Positions 25,306 through 36,190 of a stretch of 64,000 bases of DNA are shown here, piece by piece (position 1 is the first letter of the stretch; each line of letters begins with the position of its first letter). The notes under the pieces are model-generated. The model did not search any database. It saw nothing but the letters and a program-made list of their open reading frames with translations, and was not told where the DNA came from. The position numbers and the translations under genes were made by a program. Source of the DNA: DATFVJ01 sp963851085 (lineage in GTDB: Bacteria; Actinomycetota; Actinomycetes; Streptosporangiales; Streptosporangiaceae); the NCBI GenBank assembly GCA_963851085.1, contig CAWKNX010000002.1, forward strand, positions 62,001 through 126,000. The letters run 5' to 3'.

Positions 25306-26318
25306 TAGGAACCTGCCAGAATCTGGCTCACGTACCGCGCGACAGCCCGGACGGCCGCCATCGCGCCTGGATAGTCCATCCGGGTCGGCCCGAGCACACC
25401 GAGCCTGGCCAGAGCCTGGTTCTCCCCACCGTAACCCGTCGTCACCAACGACGTGCCTCGCAATCCCTCGACCGGGTTCTCCGCACCGATCCGCACGGTG
25501 ACTGAGGCGGGTTCCGCCACCTCACCGAGCAAGCGGATGAGCACAACCTGTTCCTCGAGTGCCTCGAGGACTTCACGCAAGCCAATCGACAAATCCGCCG
25601 CGGCCAGGTTGGCCGCTCCGCCGAACACAACCTTCCCGTCGTGGTTCTCGACCAGCGTCTCCAGAATCACCGAGAACACCGCAGCGGCGTTCGGCCTGGC
25701 GGACGGCGCAAGCGTCTCGGGCAGACGCGAGACGATGTGCGGCACATCCCTGATCCACTTACCGTCGAGAGAGGCATTCAGCACCGCACGCAGATGCGCG
25801 ACTTCCTCGTCGGCCATCGCATCGGGAAGATCGACCGACCGCTGCTCCACCCGGCCGGCGCCCGTGATCAGGACCAGGAGCAGCCGCCGGACGGCGAGCG
25901 GCACAAGCTCGATGTGGCGGACCGCCGACCTGGTGAGAGACGGGTACTGAACGACCGCGACCTGCCGGGTCAGCTGCGCCAGCAGCCTGACGGTGCGGGT
26001 TACCACATCATCCAGGTCGTACGCACCCGCAAGGAATGTCTCAATCGCACGCCGCTCGGCCGCCGAAAGCGGCTTTACGCCAGACAAGCGATCCACGAAC
26101 AGCCGGTAGCCCTTGTCTGTCGGCACGCGGCCCGCGCTCGTATGCGGCTGGGTGATGTAACCCTGTTCCTCGAGCACGGCCATGTCGTTGCGGATGGTCG
26201 CCGGTGACACGTCCAGACTGTGCCGGTCGACAAGGGCCTTCGAGCCGACCGGTTCGTTGGTGGACACGTAATCCTCGACGATGGTGCGCAGCACCTCTAG
26301 CTTGCGGTCGTCGAGCAC
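25305..26318 (-). CDS. hrcA: heat-inducible transcription repressor HrcA
   Basis: Represses groE/dnaJ-type heat-shock genes by binding CIRCE, folding with help of GroEL. About 337 aa. Winged-helix start LDDRKLEVLRTIVEDYVSTN, EPVGSKALVDRHSLDVSPAT, IRNDMAVLEEQGYITQPHTS, AGRVPTDKGYRLFVDRL, then the conserved inserted and GAF-like parts (FGGAANLAAADLSIGLREVL, VTTGYGG). GTG at 26318 with GGAGGTGA upstream; the frame is open further but the family starts here. A CIRCE element sits 13-39 bp upstream, giving autoregulation. Confidence 0.97.
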   Translation of the reverse strand: MLDDRKLEVLRTIVEDYVSTNEPVGSKALVDRHSLDVSPATIRNDMAVLEEQGYITQPHTSAGRVPTDKGYRLFVDRLSGVKPLSAAERRAIETFLAGAYDLDDVVTRTVRLLAQLTRQVAVVQYPSLTRSAVRHIELVPLAVRRLLLVLITGAGRVEQRSVDLPDAMADEEVAHLRAVLNASLDGKWIRDVPHIVSRLPETLAPSARPNAAAVFSVILETLVENHDGKVVFGGAANLAAADLSIGLREVLEALEEQVVLIRLLGEVAEPASVTVRIGAENPVEGLRGTSLVTTGYGGENQALARLGVLGPTRMDYPGAMAAVRAVARYVSQILAGS

Positions 26319-26330
26319 GTGCTCACCTCC

Positions 26331-26357
26331 CTGGCACTCAGAGATCCCGAGTGCCAA
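26331..26357. promoter_or_regulatory. CIRCE operator
   Basis: Minus-strand TTGGCACTC, nine bases, GAGTGCCAG; arms match the canonical TTAGCACTC-N9-GAGTGCTAA except at one or two outer positions. Overlaps the hrcA leader and faces the DUF3097 gene on the other side. Confidence 0.93.
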
Positions 26358-26556
26358 GTGTATTGCGCAACCGAGGCTCCTTGACAGTGGACATCCTGTC
26401 GCCCGCCATCTCCTACCCTCCCGCCATCTCCTACCCTTTTGAACAACCACTGGCGAGGTGCCGCCGTTCCCGCCCGCAGCCGCGGATGTTTGCTGTACGG
26501 TCCGGCCCGGGGCGCGGACCACCGGGGCAGCGGCGGCCGACAGGCGAAGGGCGGTC

Positions 26557-27414
26557 ATGCGGAGCAGGGACTACGGCCATGACGTGCTCGCCGCAGACGG
26601 ACGCGGGCCCCGCGGCCGCCACGGCCAGCGCAGCGGGCACCTGCCCCAGGTCGAGGCCACCGCCGGATTGGTCGTGGAGACGGCCGACGCCGGCTTCTGC
26701 GGCGAGGTGGTGGCGTGCGACAAGCAGGCGGTGACGCTCGAGGACCGGTTTGGGAAGCGGCGGGTGTTCCCGCTGGCAGAGGCCACGTTTCTGCTCGAAG
26801 GAACGCCGGTCACCCTGGTCAGGCCCGCCCTGCGCGGCGCCCCTGACCAGGGGCGGGCCCGGACGGCCTCGGGCTCGGTCGCATTGCCATCGGCGCGCGC
26901 GCGAGTGGCCAGGGCAAGCCGGATCTACGTCGAAGGGCTGCACGACGCGGAGCTCGTCGAAAAGATCTGGGGCGACGATCTGCGGATCGAGGGCGTCGTA
27001 GTCGAGTACCTCGAGGGAGTCGACCATCTGCCCGCGCTCGTCGCCGCCTTCGCTCCGGGGCCGCGGCGCAGGCTGGGCGTGCTCGTCGACCACCTCATCG
27101 CGGGATCAAAGGAGAGCCACATCGCCGCCCAGGTCACCTCACCGCACGTGCTCATCACCGGGCACGAGTTCGTGGACATCTGGCAGGCCGTCAAACCGTC
27201 CGTGCTCGGCATCGGCGGCTGGCCCCAGGTCCCACGTGGCACATCGTGGAAGGAAGGCACGGTGCGGGCACTCGGCTGGGGAGCCGGCACGAGCACCGAT
27301 GCGAGCGCGGCATGGCGGCGGATTCTCGCCGCGGTCCGCACGTACGCTGACCTGGAACCCGGATTACTGCGCAGCGTTGAGGAACTTATTGACTTCGTCA
27401 CCGCGTCGGAATAG
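26557..27414 (+). CDS. DUF3097 family protein
   Basis: 285 aa, divergent from hrcA, its usual actinobacterial position. Conserved blocks: MRSRDYGHDVLA at the start, VVETADAGFCGEVVACDKQA, FLLEGTPVTLVRPA, ASRIYVEGLHDAELVEKIWG, DHLPALVAAFAPGPRRRLGV, LVDHLIAGSKESHIAAQV, VSSPHVLITGHEFVD-like SPHVLITGHEFVDIWQAVKP. YVEGLHDAELVEKIWG and LVDHLI resemble a Toprim-type fold with acidic residues, so nucleic-acid metabolism is possible; this is inference. ATG 26557 with AAGGGCGG upstream. Confidence 0.9.
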   Translation: MRSRDYGHDVLAADGRGPRGRHGQRSGHLPQVEATAGLVVETADAGFCGEVVACDKQAVTLEDRFGKRRVFPLAEATFLLEGTPVTLVRPALRGAPDQGRARTASGSVALPSARARVARASRIYVEGLHDAELVEKIWGDDLRIEGVVVEYLEGVDHLPALVAAFAPGPRRRLGVLVDHLIAGSKESHIAAQVTSPHVLITGHEFVDIWQAVKPSVLGIGGWPQVPRGTSWKEGTVRALGWGAGTSTDASAAWRRILAAVRTYADLEPGLLRSVEELIDFVTASE

Positions 27415-27490
27415 AGGGGCGACCGCATTTGGAGGCGGCCATCAGCCGTGATGGGCGGAATGCAGCGGTGAGCGAAAGGCACCGGAAGCC

Positions 27491-28456
27491 ATGACCAGCC
27501 ACTCGACAGGACCGTTCGATCCGGGCGCTGAAGCGCCCGACCCTGACGATCCAGGGCCGCAGGCCAGACCGCAGGGCGGGCCGTTAGCGGGGCCATCGGC
27601 GGGACCGCGGAACGGGCCGTCGGCGGGTCCGCGGAACGGGCCACCGGCGGCGCCGCAGAACGGAGCCTCCACCGGCCCACCGACCGGGCCACTACGCGGC
27701 GCGTTCACCGGGCCGCCGAACGGGCCGTTCGTACCCCCGGGCGGGCAGCTCACAGGCCCACCGACCGGGCCACCGCGCAGCGCGTTCACCGGGCCGCCGA
27801 ACGGGCCGTTCGTACCCCCGGGCGGGCAATTCACCGGCCCGCCGAGCGGGCCGCTCACAGGGCCGCTGACTGGCCCGCCGAGCGGGCCGCTCACAGGGCC
27901 GCTGACTGGGCCGCTGCCGAGTGGGCCGTTTGCTGCGGACCACCGGTTGCGCAATGGCTCTGACCCACCCGACCATCACCATGAGGCCGGGCACCCGGAC
28001 GCCGCACGTGCCGGGGCAGCGCACCACGAGCCTGGCAGCCCGGGCACCGGGTACGGAGCGGCCGCGCACGCGGCTGACCCGGACCTGATGTACGGGCAGG
28101 TCGGAGACGACGACCAACTGTGGGCCATGATGGCCTACCTCGGCATGATCTTCTTCGCCTTCCTCCCGCCATTCGCCGTGTACCTGCTCAAGCGGCACGA
28201 GTCCCGCTACGTGCGGTTTCACGCGGCCCAGGCGCTGAATCTGTGGATAACCGCGTTCCTGTACGCACTGTCGTTTGTGATCATCGGGGGTATCCTCGCG
28301 CTCGACACGGTCTCGACGGCGCTGTCGGTCGGCATCCCGCTGATCGCGGCCGCCGGAATCGCGATGCTGGCGTTCGCCGTCAGGGCCGCGGTCGCGGCGG
28401 GGCGCGGTTCGCGCTACGAGATTCCCGGCTGGATCTGCGTCCCGATGGTGACCTGA
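27491..28456 (+). CDS. DUF4870 membrane protein with Pro/Gly-rich repeats
   Basis: 321 aa. The first ~190 residues are a Gly/Pro/Asn low-complexity region with a duplicated module (FTGPPNGPFVPPGGQLTGPP, seen again as FTGPPNGPFVPPGGQFTGPP). The C-terminal DUF4870 domain follows: DDDQLWAMMAYLGMIFFAFL, YLLKRHESRYVRFHAAQALN, LWITAFLYALSFVIIGGILA, IPLIAAAGIAMLAFAVRAAV, ending GSRYEIPGWICVPMVT, about three helices. Membrane protein of unknown function. ATG 27491, GGAAG upstream. Confidence 0.85.
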   Translation: MTSHSTGPFDPGAEAPDPDDPGPQARPQGGPLAGPSAGPRNGPSAGPRNGPPAAPQNGASTGPPTGPLRGAFTGPPNGPFVPPGGQLTGPPTGPPRSAFTGPPNGPFVPPGGQFTGPPSGPLTGPLTGPPSGPLTGPLTGPLPSGPFAADHRLRNGSDPPDHHHEAGHPDAARAGAAHHEPGSPGTGYGAAAHAADPDLMYGQVGDDDQLWAMMAYLGMIFFAFLPPFAVYLLKRHESRYVRFHAAQALNLWITAFLYALSFVIIGGILALDTVSTALSVGIPLIAAAGIAMLAFAVRAAVAAGRGSRYEIPGWICVPMVT

Positions 28457-28489
28457 GGAACGGGCACGCCCGTCCGCAGGTCCCTGGCG

Positions 28490-29710
28490 TCAGTCCGTGA
28501 GGTCGCGGATAACGGCGTCAGCAAGGAGCCGCCCGCGCCTGGTGAGTACCACACGGCCGGCGCGATGGGCCGCTGGGTCCGCGAGCCCGTCCGCCACGGC
28601 GCGCCGTGCCGCTGCTTGCCCACCCGGGCCGAGCAGGCCCGCCGGGCAGCCACTGACCAGCCTGGTGCGCAGCATCACCTGCTCGAGCAGCCGCTGATCG
28701 GGCGTGACGACCTCGCGCGCGTGCCCGGGGCTCACCCCGTCGGCCAGCCGCGCCGCGAAGGCCGCCGGGTGCTTCACGTTCCACCAGCGGGTCCCGCCGA
28801 CGTGACTGTGCGCGCCCGGGCCGATCCCCCACCAGTCACCGTCGGTCCAGTACAGCAGGTTATGGCGGCATCTGGCCGGCTCACCCGCCGCCCAGTTGGA
28901 GATCTCGTACCAGCTCAGCCCGTGCGCGGTGAACATCTCGTCCGCAGCCAGATAGCGGTCGGCCATGACGTCGTCGTCCGGTCGGGGCAGTTCGCCGCGG
29001 GCGATCCTCGCGGCGAGCCTCGTGCCTTCCTCCACGATGAGCGCGTACGCGGAGATGTGATCGGGCTGCGCCCCGAGGGCTGCCTGCACGCTGCGCGTCC
29101 AGTCCCGGTCACTCTCACCGGGCGTGCCGTAGATGAGGTCCAGGTTGACGGCGCCGAACCCCGCGGCCCGCGCCCACGCGACGCAGCGGGCGGGCCTGCC
29201 CGGGGTGTGCACACGGTCAAGGACCGCCAGCACGTGCGCTGCCGCGCTCTGCATCCCGAACGACATCCGGTTGATCCCCTGCGCGCGCAGTGCAGAAAGC
29301 GATCGCTCATCTGCCGTTTCCGGGTTCGCCTCCGCCGTGACCTCGGCGCTCCCGGCGAACCCGAACTCGGCCCCGATGGCGGCAACGATCTTCCCCAGAT
29401 CGGCGGGCGGCAGCACGGTCGGCGTGCCGCCACCGAAGAACACGCTGCTGACAGGCAGATCCACGGTGCCGAGCACCCGCCGCGCCAGCCTGATCTCAGC
29501 GATCGCGAGCTCCGCGTAGGAGTCGCGGGAGGCACCAGACCCGAGTTCCGCGGCGGTGTAGGTATTGAAATCGCAATACCCGCAGCGCGTCAGGCAGAAG
29601 GGGATATGGACATAGATACCGAACGGCTGCCGCCCAAGAGCCCGGAGCGCGCTCGCTGGCAGCCGGCCATCCGCGGGAACCGGATCGCCGTGCGGCACTG
29701 ATGCAGGCAC
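28490..29710 (-). CDS. hemW: radical SAM protein HemW
   Basis: 406 aa, radical SAM family related to coproporphyrinogen III oxidase HemN but acting as a heme chaperone where studied. FGIYVHIPFCLTRCGYCDFN carries the CxxxCxxC [4Fe-4S] motif. FFGGGTPTVLPPADLGKIVA, EVTAEANPETADERSLSALR, NRMSFGMQSAAAHVLAVLDR, AVNLDLIYGTPGESDRDW and the C-terminal RCRHNLLYWTDGDWWGIGPG match the family. GTG at 29710 with AAGGGGAC upstream. In many actinobacteria hemW sits between lepA and hrcA, as it does here. Confidence 0.95.
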   Translation of the reverse strand: MPASVPHGDPVPADGRLPASALRALGRQPFGIYVHIPFCLTRCGYCDFNTYTAAELGSGASRDSYAELAIAEIRLARRVLGTVDLPVSSVFFGGGTPTVLPPADLGKIVAAIGAEFGFAGSAEVTAEANPETADERSLSALRAQGINRMSFGMQSAAAHVLAVLDRVHTPGRPARCVAWARAAGFGAVNLDLIYGTPGESDRDWTRSVQAALGAQPDHISAYALIVEEGTRLAARIARGELPRPDDDVMADRYLAADEMFTAHGLSWYEISNWAAGEPARCRHNLLYWTDGDWWGIGPGAHSHVGGTRWWNVKHPAAFAARLADGVSPGHAREVVTPDQRLLEQVMLRTRLVSGCPAGLLGPGGQAAARRAVADGLADPAAHRAGRVVLTRRGRLLADAVIRDLTD

Positions 29711-29872
29711 GCGGTCCCCTTCCTGGTGGTCCGGAAGTACGCTACCTGCGCCGCCGGTTTGCCGAGCACGTCAACCGACCAGATGTGAAACAGTTCGGGC
29801 CAGGCGCAGGGGCCCAGATGCGCGCGCCGCCCAGCTAGACTCGCAAATGGTTACGCTGCGCGGGAGGCGCCG

Positions 29873-30415
29873 ATGAGCATCGCGCCAGGAAACGGCCGAG
29901 CGGCCGGTGATGTCGCCAGGTTGCGCGCGTCCGACACCGATCGTGAACGCGCGGTCGACGTGCTCAAGGCCGCGTTCGCGGAAGGGCGCCTGAGCAAGGA
30001 CGAGTACGACGATCGCATGACCAGGATCTTCGCGTCCCGCACCTACGGCGAGCTCAGCGTCCTGACCTGCGACCTTCCAGCCGGGCCGCTCGGCACGGTG
30101 CTGCCCGCCCCGCAGCCGATGTACCTCCCCCCGCGCGGCACGAACGGGCTGGCGATCGCGGCGCTCGTCCTCGGGCTGGCTCAGCCCCTCACCTTCGGCA
30201 TCACCACGATTCCCGCCGCGGTCTGCGGGCATATGGCACGACGGCAGATCCGCAGGACCGGCGAGTCAGGTATGGGCATGGCCACCGTCGGGCTGACGTT
30301 CGGCTGGATCGGCATAGCGTTCATGGCGATTGTCGCGACCGCCATCATCGTCGCGGTCGCGACCGCGGCCCCGCATGCCGTTGTGCACCAGCCGATGCCC
30401 GGGCCAGGCCCCTAG
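29873..30415 (+). CDS. DUF1707 / DUF4190 membrane protein
   Basis: 180 aa. DUF1707 motif at 17-70: LRASDTDRERAVDVLKAAFA, EGRLSKDEYDDRMTRIFASR, TYGELSVLTCDLP. Then a Pro-rich linker and a DUF4190 pair of helices: NGLAIAALVLGLAQPLTFGI and GLTFGWIGIAFMAIVATAII. This SHOCT-like N-terminal plus membrane tail is common in actinobacteria; function unknown. ATG 29873 follows GGGAGGCGCCG. Divergent from hemW, convergent with the MOSC gene. Confidence 0.87.
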   Translation: MSIAPGNGRAAGDVARLRASDTDRERAVDVLKAAFAEGRLSKDEYDDRMTRIFASRTYGELSVLTCDLPAGPLGTVLPAPQPMYLPPRGTNGLAIAALVLGLAQPLTFGITTIPAAVCGHMARRQIRRTGESGMGMATVGLTFGWIGIAFMAIVATAIIVAVATAAPHAVVHQPMPGPGP

Positions 30416-30428
30416 CGATCCTCGGTCG

Positions 30429-31094
30429 CTAGGGCGTCACCGGGCGGAGTACCCGCCGCGCCACCTCGTCCCACTTCGCGCTGCGGCCAGGTACTTCGAG
30501 CAATCTCCGCAGCAGCGCGGCGTCACCGTAGTACGCGCGCATCGACTCGGCAACCGTCACGCTCACCTCGGGTCGGCCAAGCACCACGATGCGATCGCCG
30601 GGGGCGACCGCGCCCTCCTGCGCCACGCGCAGGTAGGCGCCCGGCCGCGCCGCGGCGGAGAACCGACGGACCCAGTGATCTTCGCCAAGCCAGTTCTGGA
30701 AGACGACGCACGGGATCCTCGGGAGTGTGACCTCGACAACCGCGGTGCCAAACTGCCAGCGCTCCCCGATGAGCGCGCCGGTGATGTCGAGGCCCGCCGT
30801 CGTGATGTTCTCGCCGAACAGGCCGTTGGGCAGCTCGCGGCCCAGGCGCTCCACCCACCAGTCAAGATCCTCGCGAGCGTACGCGTACAGGGCCTGTTCG
30901 GGCCCGCCGTGGTGCTCCGTGTCTACCTGCTCGTCCCCGGCGAGGCCAAGCCTCCCGACGGGAACTGCCACCCCGCCAGGGCCGGCCAGACCGTCCACCG
31001 GCCGCTTGTCGATCGCGGTTCGCTTGAGCACACCTGCCCAGTCCGCGTCCACACCGTGTCCCGCGTTGACGGAATAGACCTTGGCGAGTCCCAT
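30429..31094 (-). CDS. MOSC domain protein (YiiM-like)
   Basis: 221 aa, MOSC fold tied to molybdenum-cofactor sulfur chemistry. GLAKVYSVNAGHGVDADWAG, KRPVDGLAGPGGVAVPVGRL, AGDEQVDTEHHGGPEQALYA, NGLFGENITTAGLDITGALI, TLPRIPCVVFQNWLG (the conserved Cys), and ending WDEVARRVL. YiiM in E. coli reduces hydroxylated compounds; activity here is unproven. ATG 31094 is the family start. No ribosome site is clear, so it may be leaderless. Confidence 0.88.
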   Translation of the reverse strand: MGLAKVYSVNAGHGVDADWAGVLKRTAIDKRPVDGLAGPGGVAVPVGRLGLAGDEQVDTEHHGGPEQALYAYAREDLDWWVERLGRELPNGLFGENITTAGLDITGALIGERWQFGTAVVEVTLPRIPCVVFQNWLGEDHWVRRFSAAARPGAYLRVAQEGAVAPGDRIVVLGRPEVSVTVAESMRAYYGDAALLRRLLEVPGRSAKWDEVARRVLRPVTP

Positions 31095-31223
31095 ACGACG
31101 CACGCTAGTAGCGCCCAGCCAGCCGCGCGAATACTTTATGCCGCGAACAAGCAGCGCCGTCTCCGCCGGCCGCCGCCCGTCCAGCCGCCGCTCGCCGCCC
31201 GCCCGCCGCTGGGGCTCGCTTTC

Positions 31224-31274
31224 ATGATCGCGGTAACTTTCTGGAAGTATCCGCAGAAAAAATACCGCGATCAC
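31224..31274. repeat. 51-bp palindrome, family 1 copy C
   Basis: ATGATCGCGGTAACTTTC ... ATACCGCGATCAC. Lies between the MOSC start and the lepA 3' end; the right arm is slightly decayed. Confidence 0.8.
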
Positions 31275-31379
31275 GAATTGCGGGCTTTCCCGCAGCCGTC
31301 AGGACCGCGCCAGCCCGGGGCGGACCCCCGCCACCACATGTCCTCGCCGCACGGACCGCGCGTGGACCTTGCGCAGCCG

Positions 31380-31606
31380 TAGGCAGTATTGGCCCGGGGG
31401 GACCCCCCGGAACCCCCCGCTGCGCCGTTCCGGCGCCACCCTGCCGCAGCCGGCAGTATTGGCCCGGGGGGCGACCCCCCGGAACCCCCCGCTGCGCCGT
31501 TCCGGCGCCACCCTGCGCAGCCGGTTAAGGCAGTATTGGCCCGGGGGGCGACCCCCGGAACCCCGCTGCGCCGCTACGCGTCGCCACGCGGCAGCCGTTA
31601 AGGATG
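31380..31606. repeat. family 2 repeat, three tandem units
   Basis: Three roughly 65-75 bp units each with GCAGTATTGGCCCGGGGGG(CG)ACCCCC hairpin followed by CGCTGCGCCG...CGCCAC; the last ends with CGCCACGCGGCAGCCGTTAA. Directly 3' of lepA (minus), so the hairpins may terminate it. No gene is seen in 31275-31637. Confidence 0.8.
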
Positions 31607-31637
31607 ATTTTCTGGGTTTGCGTGGCAGGGCGGCGGG

Positions 31638-33473
<1,836 letters not shown>

Positions 33474-33914
33474 TGTTTGTCCGTCCAGCTCGGCGGGAGG
33501 ATGGGCGGGCAGGTGGATGCGCGGGCGAACTGCTGGCTGAGCGGCTTGGTGGGCCCGGGCAAGCTTGGCTGCGCGTCGTCAGGTTCACGGTTTCACGTTC
33601 GGGTTCAATGGTCAGGTACGCGGTCTCGTGCCGTGCCCAGGTTGCTTCCCCCGGGGGTCGCTTCCCTTGCTTGGGCTGGGAAATTTCCTCTCCCAGGGCG
33701 GCCCCCGTCAGTTGCTTCCCGGTGGTCACCCGGGGCTGCCCGGGGTCGCCCGGCCCGCGACCGCGCAGAGAAGTCGCCGAGGTCCATGGTCGCACGTCCT
33801 GGGGCCATCCGATGACGCTGGGCGCCCAGGAGAGTCATTCGGCGTCCGCACGGGAGACGCTGGGCGTCCTCGCGGGGGGGCGTATCCGTCCTCGCGAAAG
33901 GAGAGGGGTGCCCG
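33474..33914. other. 441-bp spacer upstream of lepA, nothing recognised
   Basis: Divergent spacer. Contains an imperfect inverted repeat CTGGGAAATTTCCTCTCCCAG at 33669 and several GACGCTGGGCG copies near 33819-33876. No gene, riboswitch or RNA that I can support. Confidence 0.5.
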
Positions 33915-35324
33915 ATGCCAGCCGCCAGACGCGGTCCTTTCTGGGCGCAACGCTCGCGTCGGGACCACCGCAATCGCCCGTTCTGGGCCAGACACCGCCC
34001 GTGGGGGCGCGGTGGGCCATGGTGGCTGCGTCCAGGCGATGGCGGCCATGGCTCGCGCGGCGGCAGCGCTAGCGGTACCGCTGCCCCCGGTACCGGGGGC
34101 AGCGGTACCGGGCACGGGGGTGGCGGCGGCTCAGCTGGCACCAGCCAGGCAGGCCGCGGGCAGGCCGGCAATGGAGGGCTGCCGGGCAGCCGGGGGTCAC
34201 CCGGCGGCGGTGGGCTGCCCGGCCGTGGTCGCTGGCTGTCCACATCGGCCGGCGGGCCTGCGGGTGGCGTGCTCGCGTGGATCGGGATCCGGGTGGCGGC
34301 GCTGCTCGCCGTGCTGATGGTGACTGTTGGGGCCGCCGGTTTCCTGCTGCAGCGCGCGGACGGCGGGCCGGTCGCGGCATGGGCGAGGTCCGCGGGCCAC
34401 GACGCCCTGTGGATGGGGCATGCCTGGCTGGACGGCCGCCACAGCCCGGACGATCTGCGCTCGCTCGCGGCACGAATCCGCGGCTCCGGGATCAGCGATG
34501 TCTACGTCTTCGCCGGCGGCCTTGACAGCGCGGGCCGGCTCGCGCCAGCCGACTACGCAGACGCGGGGGGGTTCCTCGCCTCGTTCCGTGCCGCTTGCCC
34601 GGGCGTCCAGGTGTCGGCGTGGCTCGGCGGCGTGACCGGGCCTGGTCACATCAACCTCGGCGACAGGGCCACCCGTGACCGGATCCTGGCGGCGGCGGCA
34701 GCGGTGCTGCACGCGGGCTTCGCTGGCGTGCAGTACGACCTTGAACCAGTGACCAGCGGCGATCCTGGCCTGCTCGCGCTGCTCAGCGCGACCCGCCAGC
34801 TCCGTCCAGATCCGCTGTCGGTCGCTGTTCCCAAGCTTGAACCGCTGCCAGGCCTGCGCCTCCCGGCGCAACTCGCCATCCGCAGGCCGGTGTTCTGGGC
34901 TCCCGGATACCTGACGCAGGTCGCCAGCCGCGTGGACCAGGTGGCGGTGATGAGCTACGACACCGGGATGCCCTTCCCGTCCTGGTACGGCGGGTACGTC
35001 GAACGCGAAACAGCGCTCGCGCTTCGCGCGGTCCCCCGCCATACAGCTCTGGTCATGGGGCTTCCCACTTATCACGACAGCAATCTCGGCCATCACCCGG
35101 GCGCGGAGACCGTCGCCACGGCGATCCATGGGATACGCGTCGCGTTAACAGCGGCGGGGCGCGGCGGCAACCGTGGTGGCAGCGGCCGTGGTGGCAGCGG
35201 CCGTAGTGGCAGCGGCCGTAGTGGCAGCGGCGAAGGCCCCTTCGGGGTCGCGCTTTTCGCGGACTACAGCGCTACCAGCCGCGATTGGACGTCGTACCTG
35301 CAGGACTGGGTGCGGCCCGGCTAG
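33915..35324 (+). CDS. membrane-anchored glycosidase-like protein
   Basis: 469 aa. ATG 33915 with AGGAGAGGGG upstream. Residues 1-110 are a basic then Gly/Ser-rich cytosolic tail; one membrane helix follows (GGVLAWIGIRVAALLAVLMV); then an extracellular domain that reads like a TIM-barrel GH18-type fold: GISDVYVFAGGLDSAGRLAP, CPGVQVSAWLGGVTGPGHIN, FAGVQYDLEPVTSGDPGLLA (a DxE-like acidic pair), VDQVAVMSYDTGMPFPSWYG, HTALVMGLPTYHDS. An acidic motif after QYD fits a hydrolase, but the full DxxDxDxE signature is not complete, so activity is uncertain. A late Gly/Ser/Arg repeat (GGSGRGGSGRSGSG) lies near the end. Confidence 0.7.
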   Translation: MPAARRGPFWAQRSRRDHRNRPFWARHRPWGRGGPWWLRPGDGGHGSRGGSASGTAAPGTGGSGTGHGGGGGSAGTSQAGRGQAGNGGLPGSRGSPGGGGLPGRGRWLSTSAGGPAGGVLAWIGIRVAALLAVLMVTVGAAGFLLQRADGGPVAAWARSAGHDALWMGHAWLDGRHSPDDLRSLAARIRGSGISDVYVFAGGLDSAGRLAPADYADAGGFLASFRAACPGVQVSAWLGGVTGPGHINLGDRATRDRILAAAAAVLHAGFAGVQYDLEPVTSGDPGLLALLSATRQLRPDPLSVAVPKLEPLPGLRLPAQLAIRRPVFWAPGYLTQVASRVDQVAVMSYDTGMPFPSWYGGYVERETALALRAVPRHTALVMGLPTYHDSNLGHHPGAETVATAIHGIRVALTAAGRGGNRGGSGRGGSGRSGSGRSGSGEGPFGVALFADYSATSRDWTSYLQDWVRPG

Positions 35325-35698
35325 GCCATCTGCTGGCTCACGTCAGGGAGATCGCCGAGGAGAACGGCGAGCCGAGTGACCACGGTCCGGGAGGGCCCCG
35401 GTTACCGCACGGATCTGCCGATCTGGGATGCTCGAATCCAGCAGCGGCGAGCGCCGTGGCCCCGCGCGGGCGACGCGACGTAGGCGGCGGTGTCTCGCCG
35501 ACCACCGCCAACGGTGGGTCTCGTCCGGCTCCCCCTTCCGGCGTGCACCCGGCGCCGATCCGCGGCCGGTTTGAGTAGTTGCCATCGCCTCGGCTATCCT
35601 TCCTCGGCGTAGTCGTGCACGCAGTCGGAGGCGCGGCGCACCGCAACGAACTAGCGTGACGACCTGATCCAGACCCAAGGCTCGAGCGAGGCTTTCGC
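35325..35698. other. 374-bp leader of rpsT, nothing else seen
   Basis: Holds the 5' region of rpsT. No second gene; no clear promoter elements could be fixed by eye. Confidence 0.5.
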
Positions 35699-35968
35699 GT
35701 GGCGAACATTAAATCCCAGATCAAGCGCAACAAGCAGAACGAGAAGGCCCGCGTGCGCAACAAGGCGGTCAAGTCCTCCCTGAGGACCTCGGTGCGCAAG
35801 TTCCGCGAGGCCGCGGACGCGAGCGACATCGACACCGCGACCGAGGCCATGCGCGCTGCCTGCCGCCAGCTGGACAGGGCCGCGAGCAAGGGCGTCATTC
35901 ACAAGAACCAGGCGGCGAACCGCAAGTCGGCGCTAGCCAGGCGCGCGGCCGAACTGCAGCGCGGCTGA
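35699..35968 (+). CDS. rpsT: 30S ribosomal protein S20
   Basis: 89 aa primary rRNA-binding protein of the 30S subunit. Starts (GTG) ANIKSQIKRNKQNEKARVRN, then KAVKSSLRTSVRKFREAADA, QLDRAASKGVIHKNQAANRK, SALARRAAELQRG, a full-length S20. GTG at 35699 is the family start. The neighbourhood lepA-rpsT-holA is standard, though here a glycosidase-like gene and a YGQPQ protein are interleaved. Confidence 0.98.
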   Translation: MANIKSQIKRNKQNEKARVRNKAVKSSLRTSVRKFREAADASDIDTATEAMRAACRQLDRAASKGVIHKNQAANRKSALARRAAELQRG

Positions 35969-36190
35969 GCCGCGGTAACACCGCACAGGCCGGGTCGACC
36001 CCTCGATCTGGCCGATGCCTGAGGCGCGCAGCGGCACGGACGCTGAGTGGCGGCGGTCTGCTCCAGGGCTCGAAGCGCATGCCGTACCCCGGTAGCGGGC
36101 AACACTAGACTCGGCCAGAAGGCACGGTACGCGTGAGAATTCGCGTAAGCGGCTGACGCGCCCGTCCTGGGCGTGAACCTAGGAGCCACG

